From Sympetrum striolatum (lineage: Eukaryota; Arthropoda; Insecta; Odonata; Libellulidae), in assembly GCA_947579665.1 (NCBI GenBank), contig CANPUZ010000035.1, positions 62,001-126,000 of the forward strand: a stretch of DNA of 64,000 bases, in the 5' to 3' direction. Positions 49,176 through 61,030 of the stretch are shown here, piece by piece. The notes under the pieces were generated by a model, which was not told the origin of the DNA, searched no databases, and worked only from the letters and a program-made list of their open reading frames with translations. A program made the position numbers and the translations under genes. Position 1 is the first letter of the stretch. Every line of letters starts with the position of its first letter.

Positions 49176-52100
49176 CGTGATATTGGCAAGATAAAATAGA
49201 AAAAAGCATCGAAAACGGATAACATCAACGAAATTTTAATCTTTTGTCTCTATTTTACCTTAGTTATTATTGATTTTGCCATGATATGACCATAAAAAGT
49301 ATCGAAAACGGATAATTTCCACCAAATTTCTATTTTTTTTCTCCAATTTTCCATAGGTTTCGTGATAATTACAAGATAAGATGAAAAAAAGCATCGATAA
49401 CGGATATTTTTCAACGAAATTTCGATCTTTTTCCCCAATTTTGCCTTAGTTTTCGTGATTTATCCAAGATATGACTGAAAAAAGCATCGAAAACGGATAA
49501 TTTTTACGAAATTTCAATCTTTTTCCTCTATTTTGCCTAACTTTCTGTGATTAATCTAAGATATAATCGAGAAAAGCATCGAAAAGGTATAATTTCAAAG
49601 AATTTTGCAATATATTTTCGTCATTTTGTTTTACTTATCGTGATTTATCTGCATTATGATCGAAAAAAGGATCGAAAACGGATTATTTCAAGAAAAGTTC
49701 AATATTTTTCCTATATTTTACCTTTGATTTTTTTGATTTTGCCAAGATATGATCGAAAAAAGTATTGAAAACGGATAATTTTTATGAAATTTGAATCTTC
49801 TTCCTCTATTTTCCTTACTTTTCGTGATTTTTCCAAGATATGATTGAAAAATGTATCGAAAACGGATAATTTTTACGAAATTTCAATCTTTTTCCTCTAT
49901 TTTGCCTTTTACTTTGAATTTGCCAAGATATAAACGAAAAAAGCATCGAAAACGGATTATTTCAAGAAAATTTTAATCTCTTTTCATCTATTTTGCGTAA
50001 CTCTTCATGATATTCCCAAGAAATGATCGAAAACGGATAATTAAAAAAAAAATTTCAATATTTTTCCTCTATTTTACCTTTGATTTTTTTGACTTTGCCA
50101 AGATATGATCGAAAAAAGCATCGAGAACGGATAATTTCAAAAAATTTCAATCTTTTTTCATCTATTTTGCCTAACTCTTCGTGATTTTGCCAAGATATGA
50201 TCGAAAAAAGCATCGACGACGGACAATTTCAAGGAAATTTCAATCTTTTTCCGTCTATTTGAAAGGGTTTTCGTGATTTTTCCAAGATTTGATCAAAGAA
50301 TGCATTGATAACCCATAATTTCAACAAAATTTGAACCTTTTTCCTCTAATTTGCCTTAATTTTTTGATTTTGCCATGTTATGATCGAAAAAAATATCGAA
50401 AACGGATAATTTCCACCAAATTATAATTTTTTTCCTACATTTTTCCTTAGTTTTCGTGATTTTTACAAGATAAGATAAAAAAAGCATCGATAACTGATAA
50501 TTTCAACGAAATTTCGATCTTTTTCCTCAATATTGCCTTACTTTTCGTGGTATTGCCAAGAAATGATCGAAAAAGGATAATTTTTACGAAATTTCAATCT
50601 TTTTCCTCTATTTTGCCTTACATTCTGTGATTTTGCTAAGATATAATCGAGAAAAGCATCGAGAACGGATAATTTCAAAAAATTTCAATCTTTTTTCATC
50701 TATTTTGCCTAACTCTTCGTGATTTTGCCAAGATATGATCGAAAAAAGCATCGAAAACGGATATATTAAACGATATTTATATCTTTTTCCTCTATTTTGC
50801 CTTAATTGTCGTGATATTGCTAAGATAAAATCGAAAAAAGAATCGAAAACGTATAGTTTCAACGAAATTTCAATCTTTTTTCTCTAGTTTACCTTAGTTT
50901 TATTGATTTTGCCATGATATGATCGAAAAAAGTATAGAAAACGGATAATTTCCACCAAATTTCAATTTTTTTCTTCAATTTTTCCTTAGTTTTCGTGATT
51001 TTAACAAGATAAGATGAAAAAAAGCATCGATAAAGGATAATTTCAACGAAATTTCGATCTTTATCCTTAATTTTGCCTTAGTTTTCGTTATTTTTCCAAG
51101 ATATGATTGAAAAAAGCATCGAAAACGGATAATTTCAAGTATTTCGCAATATATGTTCATCATTTTAACTTACTTTTCGTGATTTATCTGAAATATGATC
51201 GAAAAAAGGATCGAAAACGGATATATTAAACGAAATTTACATCTTTTTCCTCTAATTTGCCTTAGTTGTCGTGATATTGCCAAGATATGACCAAAAAAAG
51301 TATCGAAAACGGATAATTTCCACCAAATTTCTATTTTTTTTCTCCATTTTTCCATAGTTTTCGTGATAATTACAAGATAAGATGAAAAAAAGCATCGATA
51401 ACGGATATTTTTCAACGAAATTTCGATCTTTTTCCCCAATTTTGCCTTAGTTTTCGTGATTTTTCCAAGATATGATTGAAAAAAGCATCGAAAAAGGCTA
51501 ATTTCAACAAAATTTCAATCTTTTGTCTCTATTTTGCCTTAGTTTTCGTGATTTATCCAAGTTATGACTGAAAAAAGCATCGAAAACGGATAATTTTTAT
51601 GAAATTTCAATCTTTTTCCTCTATTTTGCCTAACTTTCTGTAATTATTCTAAGATATATTCGAGAAAAGCATCGAAAAGGTATAATTTCAAAGAATTTTG
51701 CAATATATTTTCGTCATTTTGTCTTACTTATCGTGATCGATCTGCATTATGATCGAAAAAAGGATCGAAAACGGATTATTTCAAGAAAAGTTCAATATTT
51801 TTCCTCTATTTTTTGTTAGATTTTTTAATTTCGCCAAGATATGATCGAAAAAGTATCGAAAACGAATTTCAATATTTTTCCTCAAGATTTCCTTAGTGTT
51901 AGTGATTTTGGCAAGATTTGAATGAAAAAAGCACGGAGAACGGATAATTTCAACGAAATTTCAATCATTTTCCTCTTTCTTGCCTTACTTAACGTGATTT
52001 TGCAATGATATGCTCAAAAATAGAATCAAAAATGGATAATTTCAACGAAACTTCAATCTTTTTCGTCTATTTGCCTTAGTTGCCGTGAATCTACCAAGAC

Positions 52101-55100
52101 ATGATCAAAAAAGCATCGAAAACGGATTTTTTTCAATTAAATTTCAATCTTTTTCCGTCTATTTGAGAAGGATTTAGTGATTTTTCCAAGATTTGATTAA
52201 AAAAAGCATCGATAACGGATAATTTCAACATAATTTGAAACTTTTTCCTCTAATTTGCCTTTCTTTCCGTGATTTTGCAACGTTATTACCGAAAAAAGCA
52301 TCGAAACCGGATAATGTCGACGTTATTTCCATCGTTTTCCTCTATTTTTATTTAGTTTTTGTAATTTTACCAAGCAATGATCGAAAAAAGCATCGAAAAT
52401 GGATAATTTCAAGAAAATTTCAATCTTTTTTCATCTATTATTCCTAAATCTTCGTGATTTTTCCAAGATATGATCAAAAAAAGCATCGGAAACTGATATA
52501 TTAAACGAAATTTATATCTTTTTCCTCAATTTTGCCTTAGTTTTCGTGGTATTGCCAAAAAATGATAGAAAACGGATAATTTTAATAAAATTTCAATATT
52601 TTTCCTCTATTTTACCTTAGATTTTTTTGATTTTGCCATGATATGATCGAAAAAAGTACCAAAAACGGATAATTTTTTGGAAATTTGAATCTTTTACCTC
52701 TATTTTGCCTTACTTTTCGTGATTTTTCGAAGATATGGTTGAAAAAAGCATCGAAAACGGATAATTTTTAGGAAACTTGAATCTTTTTCCTCTATTTTCC
52801 TTACTTTTCGTGATTTTTCCAAGATATGATTGAAAAAAGTATCGAAAACGGATAATTTTTAAGAAATTTAAATCATTTTCCTCTATTTTGCCTTACATTC
52901 TGTGATTTTTCCAAGATATAATCGAAAAAAGCATCTAGAACGGATAATTTCAAAAAATTTCAATCTTTTTTCATCTATTTTGCCTAACTCTTCGAGATTT
53001 TGCCAAGATATGATCGAAAAAAGCATCGAAAATGGATATATTAAACGAAATTTATATCTTTTTCCTCTATTTTGCCTTAATTGTCGTGATATTGCCAAGA
53101 TAAAATCGAAAAAAGTATCGAAAACGGATAAGTTTTACGAAATTTCAATCTTTTTTCTCTATTTTACCTTAGTTTTATTGATTTTGCCATGATATGATCG
53201 AAACAAGTATAGAAAACGGATAATTTCCAGCAAATTTCAATTTTTATCTTCAATTTTTCCTTAGTTTTCGGGATTTTAACAAGATAAGATGAAAAAATGC
53301 ATCGATAACGGATAATTTCAACGAAATTTCGATCTCTCTCCTGAATTTTGCCTTAGTTTTCGTTATTTTTCCAAGATATGATTGAAAAAAGCATCGAAAA
53401 CGGATAATTTCAAGTATTTCGCAATATATGTTCATCATTTTGTCTTACTTTTCGTGATTTATCAGAAATATGATCGAAAAAAGCAACAACAACGGATAAT
53501 TTCAATCTTTTTTCATCTATTTGCCTAACTCTTTGTGATTTTGCCAAGGTATGATCGAAAAAAGTATCGAAAACGAATAGTTTCCTCGAAATTTGAATCT
53601 TTTTCCTATTTTTCCTTAGTTTTTGTGATTATATTAAGATTTGATTGAAAAAAGCACCGAGAACGGATAATTTCAACGAAAATTCAATCTTTTTCCTCTA
53701 TTTATCCTTAATTTTCGTGATTTTTCCAAGATATGATTGAAGAAAACATCGAAAACGGATAATTCTTACGAAATTTCAATCTTTTTCCTCTATTTTGCCT
53801 AACTTTCTGTGATTTTGCTAAGATATATTCGAGAAAAGCATCGAAAAGGTATAATTTCAAAGAATTTTGCAATATATTTTCGTCATTTTGTTTTACTTAT
53901 CGTGTTTTATCTGCATTATGATCGAAAGAAGGATCGAAAACGGATTATTTCAAGAAAAGTTCAATATTTTTCCTCTATTTTTTGTTAGATTTTTTGATTT
54001 CGCCAAGATATGATCGAATAAGTATCGAAAACGAATAATTTCCTCGAAATTTCAATATTTTTCCTCAAGTTTTCCTTAGTTTTAGTGATTATGCCAAGAT
54101 TTGATTAAAAAAAGCACCGAGAACGGATAATTTCAACGAAATTTCAATCTTTTTCCGTCTATTTGAGAAGGATTTAGTGATTTTTCCAAGATTTGATTAA
54201 AAAAAGCATCGATAACGGATAATTTCAACGTAATTTGAAACTTTTTCCTCTAATTTGCCTTTCTTTCCGTGATTTTGCAAAGTTATTACCGAAAAAAGGA
54301 TCGAAACCGGATAATGTCGACGTTATTCCAATCGTTTTCCTCTATTTTTATTTAGTTTTTGTAATTATACCAAGGAATGATCGAAAAAGGCATCGAAATA
54401 GGATATTTTCACCAAGATTTCAATCTTTCTTCGTCTATTTTTCCTAAATCTTCGTGATTTTTCCAAGATCTGATTGAAAAAAGCATCGAAATCGGACAAT
54501 TTTTACGAAATTTCTATCTTTTTCCTCTATTTTGCCTTTGCTTTCGTGATTTTTCCAAGATATAATTGAAAAAAAGCATCGAAAACGGATAATTTTAACG
54601 AAATTTCAATCTTTATCCTTTATTTTGCCTTACTTTCTGTGATTTTACCAAGATATAATCGAATAAAGCATCGAAAACGGATAATTTTAACAAAATTTCA
54701 ATATTTTTCCAATATTTTACCTTTGATTTTTTTTATTTTGCCAAGATATGATCGAAAAAAGTATCGAAAACGGATAATTTTTAGGAAAGTTGAATCTTTT
54801 TCCTCTATTTTGCCTTACTTTTCGTGATTTTGCCAAGATATAATCGAAAAAAGCATCGAGAACGGATTATTTCAAGAAAATTTTAATATTTTTTCATCTA
54901 TTTTTCGTAACTCTTCATGATATTGCCAAGAAATGATCGAAAACGGATAATTTAAAAAAATTTCAATATTTTTCCTCTATTTTACCTTTGATTTTTTTGA
55001 TTTTGCCAAGATATGATCGAAAAAAGTATCGAAAACGGATAATTTTTAGGAAATTAGAGTCGTTTTCCTCTATTTTCCTTACTTTTCGTGATTTTTCCAA

Positions 55101-57436
55101 GATATGATTGAAAAAAGTATCGAAAACGGATAATTTTTAAGAAATTTAAATCATTTTCCTCTATTTTGCCTTACATTCTGTGATTTTGCCAAGATATAAT
55201 CGAAAAAAGCATCGAGAACGGATAATTTCAAAAAATTTCAATCTTTTTTCATCTATTTTGCCTAACTCTTCGTGATTTTGCCAAGATATGATCGAAAAAT
55301 GCATCGAAAACGGATATATTATACGAAATTTATATCTTTTTCCTCTATTTTGCCTTAATTGTCGTGATATTGCCAAGATGAAATCGAAAAAAGCATCGAA
55401 AACGGATAATATCGACGTAATTTCAATATTTTTTCTCTATTTTACCTTAGTTTTATTGATTTTGCCATGATATGATCGAAACAAGTATATAAAACGGATA
55501 TTTTCCACCAAATTTCAATTTTTTTCATCAATTTTTCCTTAGTTTTCGTGATTTTAACAAGATAAGATAAAAAAAAGCATCGATAACGGATAATTTCAAC
55601 GAAATTTCGATCTTTTTCCTCAATTTTGCCTTAGTTTTCGTTATTTTTCCAAGATATGATTGAAAAAAGCATCGAAAACGGATAATTTCAAGTATTTCGC
55701 AATATATGTTCATCATTTTGTCTTACTTTTCGTGATTTATCTGAAATATGATCGAAAAAAGCAACAAAAACGGATAATTTCAAGAAAATTTTAATCTTTT
55801 TTTCATCTATTTTGCCCTACTCTTTGTGATTTTGCCAAGATATGATCGAAAAAAGTGTCGAAAACGAATAGTTTCCTCGAAATTTGAATCTTTTTCCTAT
55901 TTTTCCTTAGTTTTTGTGATTATATTAAGATTTGATTGAAAAAAGGACCGAGAACGGATAATTTCAACGAAAATTCAATCTTTTTCCTCTCTTTGCCTTA
56001 GTTGCCGTGATTCTGAAAATATATGATCTAAAAAGCATCGAAAACGGATAATTTCAAGAAAATTTTAATCTTTATTTCATCTATTTTGCCCTACTCTTTG
56101 TGATTTTGCCAAGATATGATCGAAAAAAGTATCGAAAACGAATAGTTTCCTCGAAATTTGAATCTTTTTCCTATTTTTCCTTAGTTTTTGTGATTATATT
56201 AAGATTTGATTGAAAAAAGGACCGAGAACGGATAATTTCAACGAAAATTCAATCTTTTTCCTCTCTTTGCCTTAGTTGCCGTGATTCTGAAAATATATGA
56301 TCTAAAAAGCATCGAAAACGGATAATTTCAAGAAAATTTTAATCTTTTTTCATCTAATTTGCGTAACTTTCATGATTTTGCCAAGAAATGATCGAAAACG
56401 GATAATTTAAAAAAAATTTCAATATTTTTCCTCTATTTTACCTTTGATTTTTTGATTTTCCAAGATATGATCGAAAAAAGTATCGAAAACGGATAATTTT
56501 TAGGAAATTTGAATCTTTTTCCTCTATTTTCCTTACTTTTCGTGATTTTTCTATGATATGATTAGAAAAAAGTATCGATAACGGATAATTTTTAAGAAAT
56601 TTCAATGTTTTTCCTCTATTTTGCCTTTTACTTTGAATTTGCAAAGATATAATCGAAAAAAGCATCGAAAACGGATTATTTCAAGAAAATTTTAATCTTT
56701 TTTCATCTATTTTGCGTAACTCTTCATGATATTGCCAAGCAATGATCGAAAACGGATAATTTAAAAAAAATTTCAATATTTTTCCTCTATTCTTCCTTTG
56801 ATTTTTTTGATTTTGCCAAGATATGATCGAAAAAAGTATCGAAAACGGATAATTTTTAGGAAATTTGAATCTTTTTCCTCTATATTCCTTACTTTTCGTG
56901 ATTTTTCTATGATATGATTAGAAAAAAGTATCGAAAACGGATAATTTTTAAGAAATTTCAATGTTTTTCCTCTATTTTGCCTTTTACTTTGAATTTGCAA
57001 AGATATAAACGAAAAAAGCATCGAAAACGGATTATTTCAAGAAAATTTTAATCTTTTTTCATCTATTTTGCGTAACTCTTCATGATATTGCCAAGAAATG
57101 ATCGAAAACGGATAATTTAAAAAAAAATTCAATATTTTTCCTCTATTTTACCTTTGATTTTTTTGATTTTGCCAAGATATGATCGAAAAAAGTATCGAAA
57201 ACGGATAATTTTTAGGAAATTTGAATCTTTTTCCTCTATTTTCCTTACTTTTCGTGATTTTTCCAAGATATGATTGAAAAAAGTATCGAAAACGGATAAT
57301 TTTTAAGAAATTGAAATCATTTTCCTCTATTTTGCCTTACATTATGTGATTTTGCCATGATATAATCGAATAAAGCATCTAGAACGGATAATTTCAAAAA
57401 ATTTCAATCTTTTTTCATCTATTTTGCCTAACTCTT
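49176..57436. repeat. 8.5-kb segmental duplication, copy 2 (8261 bp)
   Basis: Tracks copy 1 from its first base to CTCTTCGTGA (57432). It then reads GATTTTGCC where copy 1 reads GATATTGGC at the junction into copy 2. In the 50261-51440 stretch several variants agree with 37471-38650 rather than with the direct partner at 41735-42914, such as GAAAAAGGATAATTT near 50572 and CGATATTTATATC near 50770. Confidence 0.92.
55776..56323. repeat. 274-bp tandem repeat, two copies (in copy 2)
   Basis: Landmark starts at 55776, 56050 and 56324. Equivalent to 47515-48062; the second unit differs by a T-run substitution near 56073 (TTTATTTCATC). Confidence 0.92.
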
Positions 57437-59281
57437 CGTGATTTTGCCAAGATATGATCGAAAAAAGCATCGAAAACGGATATATTATACGAAATTTATA
57501 TCTTTTTCCTCTATTTTGCCTTAATTGTCGTGATATTGCCAAGATGAAATCGAAAAAAGCATCGAAAACGGATAATATCGACGTAATTTCAATATTTTTT
57601 CTCTATTTTACCTTAGTTTTATTGATTTTGCCATGATATGATCGAAACAAGTATATAAAACGGATATTTTCCACCAAATTTCAATTTTTTTCATCAATTT
57701 TTCCTTAGTTTTCGTGATTTTAACAAGATAAGATAAAAAAAAGCATCGATAACGGATAATTTCAACGAAATTTCGATCTTTTTCCTCAATTTTGCCTTAG
57801 TTTTCGTTATTTTTCCAAGATATGATTGAAAAAAGCATCGAAAACGGATAATTTCAAGTATTTCGCAATATATGTTCATCATTTTGTCTTACTTTTCGTG
57901 ATTTATCTGAAATATGATCGAAAAAAGCAACAAAAACGGATAATTTCAAGAAAATTTTAATCTTTTTTTCATCTATTTTGCCCTACTCTTTGTGATTTTG
58001 CCAAGATATGATCGAAAAAAGTATCGAAAACGAATAGTTTCCTCGAAATTTGAATCTTATTCCTATTTTTCCTTAGTTTTTGTGATTATATTAAGATTTG
58101 ATTGAAAAAAGGACCGAGAACGGATAATTTCAACGAAAATTCAATCTTTTTCCTCTCTTTGCCTTAGTTGCCGTGATTCTGAAAATATATGATCTAAAAA
58201 GCATCGAAAACGGATAATTTCAAGAAAATTTTAATCTTTTTTCATCTATTTTGCGTAACTTTCATGATTTTGCCAAGAAATGATCGAAAACGGATAATTT
58301 AAAAAAAATTTCAATATTTTTCCTCTATTTTACCTTTGATTTTTTTGATTTTCCAAGATATGATCGAAAAAAGTATCGAAAACGGATAATTTTTAGGAAA
58401 TTTGAATCTTTTTCCTCTATTTTCCTTACTTTTCGTGATTTTTCTATGATATGATTAGAAAAAAGTATCGATAACGGATAATTTTTAAGAAATTTCAATG
58501 TTTTTCCTCTATTTTGCCTTTTACTTTGAATTTGCAAAGATATAATCGAAAAAAGCATCGAAAACGGATTATTTCAAGAAAATTTTAATCTTTTTTCATC
58601 TATTTTGCGTAACTCTTCATGATATTGCCAAGCAATGATCGAAAACGGATAATTTAAAAAAAATTTCAATATTTTTCCTCTATTCTTCCTTTGATTTTTT
58701 TGATTTTGCCAAGATATGATCGAAAAAAGTATCGAAAACGGATAATTTTTAGGAAATTTGAATCTTTTTCCTCTATATTCCTTACTTTTCGTGATTTTTC
58801 TATGATATGATTAGAAAAAAGTATCGAAAACGGATAATTTTTAAGAAATTTCAATGTTTTTCCTCTATTTTGCCTTTTACTTTGAATTTGCAAAGATATA
58901 AACGAAAAAAGCATCGAAAACGGATTATTTCAAGAAAATTTTAATCTTTTTTCATCTATTTTGCGTAACTCTTCATGATATTGCCAAGAAATGATCGAAA
59001 ACGGATAATTTAAAAAAAAATTCAATATTTTTCCTCTATTTTACCTTTGATTTTTTTGATTTTGCCAAGATATGATCGAAAAAAGTATCGAAAACGGATA
59101 ATTTTTAGGAAATTTGAATCTTTTTCCTCTATTTTCCTTACTTTTCGTGATTTTTCCAAGATATGATTGAAAAAAGTATCGAAAACGGATAATTTTTAAG
59201 AAATTTAAATCATTTTCCTCTATTTTGCCTTACATTATGTGATTTTGCCAAGATGTAATCGAATAAAGCATCTAGAACGGA
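57437..59281. repeat. ~2.17-kb tandem copy, shortened by one 274-bp unit
   Basis: Repeats about 55271-57388 at offset 2166. After the 274-bp repeat the offset falls to 1892 and then 1893 (one extra T near 58340), because only one 274-bp unit (57942-58215) is present. It ends at GCATCTAGAACGGATA, where the next words are TATTATACG instead of ATTTCAAAA. Confidence 0.9.
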
Positions 59282-61030
59282 TATATTATACGAAATTTAT
59301 ATCTTTTTCCTCTAATTTGCCTTAATTGTCGTGATATTGCCAAGATAAAATCGAAAAAAGCATCGAAAACGGATAATTTCAACGAAATTTCAATCTTTTT
59401 TCTCTATTTTACCTTAGTTTTATTGATTTTGCCATGATATGATCGAAACAAGTATAGAAAACGGATAATTTCCAGCAAATTTCAATTTTTTTCTTCAATT
59501 TTTCCTTAGTTTTCGTGATTTTAACAAGATAAGATGAAAAAAAGCATCGATAACGGATAATTTCTACGAAATTTCGATCTTTTTCCTCAATTTTGCCTTA
59601 GTTTTCGTTATTTTTCCAAGATATGATTGAAAAAAGCATCGAAAACGGATAATTTCAAGTATTTCGCAATATATGTTCATCATTTTGTCTTACTTTTCGT
59701 GTTTTATCAGAAATATGATCGAAAAAAGCAACAAAAACGGATAATTTCAATCTTTTTTCATCTATTTTGCCTAACTCTTTGTGATTTTCCCAAGATATGA
59801 TCGAAAAAAGTATCGAAAACGAATAGTTTCCTCGAAATTTGAATCTTTTTCCTATTTTTCCTTAGTTTTTGTGATTATATTAAGATTTGATTGAAAAAAG
59901 CATCGATAACGGATAATTTCAACATAATTTGAAACTTTTTCCTCTAATTTGCCTTTCTTTCCGTGATTTTGCAAAGTTATTACCGAAAAAAGCATCGAAA
60001 CCGGATAATGTCGACGTTATTCCAATCGTTTTCCTCTATTTTTATTTAGTTTTTGTAGTTATACCAAGGAATGATCGAAAAAGGCATCGAAAAAGGATAT
60101 TTTCACCAAAATTTCAATCTTTCTTCGTCTATTTTTCCTAAATCTTCGTGATCTTTCCATGATATGATCGAAAAAAGCATCGAAGACGGACAATTTCATA
60201 GAGATTTCAATCTCTTTCTTCTATTTTTCCTTAGTTTTCGTGATTTTTCCAAGATCTGATTGAAAAAAGCATCGAAATCGGACAATTTTTACGAAATTTC
60301 TATCTTTTTCCTCTATTTTGCCTTTGCTTTCGTGATTTTTCCAAGATATAATTGAAAAAAGCATCGAAAACGGATAATTTTAACGAAATTTCAATCTTTA
60401 TCCTTTATTTTGCCTTACTTTCTGTGATTTTACCAAAATATAATCGAATAAAGCATCGAAAACGGATAATTTTAACAAAATTTCAATATTTTTCATCTAT
60501 TTTACCTTAGATTTTTTTGATTTTGCCATGATATGATCGAAAAAAGTATCGAAAACGGATAATGTTTTGGAAATTTGAATCTTTTTCCTCTATTTTGCCT
60601 TACTTTTCGTTATTTCTCGAAGATATGATTGAAAAAAGCATCGAAAACGGATAATTTTTGCGAAATTTCAATATTTTTCCTCTATTTTTCCATTTACTTT
60701 GAATTTGCCATGATGTAACCGAAAAAAGCATCGAAATCGGATTATTTCAAGAAAATTTTAATATTTTTTCATCTATTTTTCGTAACTCTTCATGATATTG
60801 CCGAGAAATGATCGAAAACGGATAATTTAAAAAAAATTTCAATATTTTTCCTCTATTTTACCTTTGATTTTTTTGATTTTGCCAAGATATGATCGAAAAA
60901 AGTATCGAAAACGGATAATGTTTAGGAAATTAGAATCTTTTTCCTCTATTTTCCTTACTTTTCGTGATTTTTCCAAGATATGATTGAAAAAAGTATCGAA
61001 AACGGATAATTTTTACGAAATTTCAATCTT
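59282..61030. repeat. Satellite block with the last GTCGAC marker
   Basis: Largely follows the order of monomers at 44480-46400 and 53000-54830; the marker block at 59929 is 5694 bp after that at 54235. It is more diverged, with several private changes between 60160 and 61000, including a GAGATTTCAATCTC monomer near 60202. This is the right-hand edge of the GTCGAC family. No gene seen. Confidence 0.82.
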
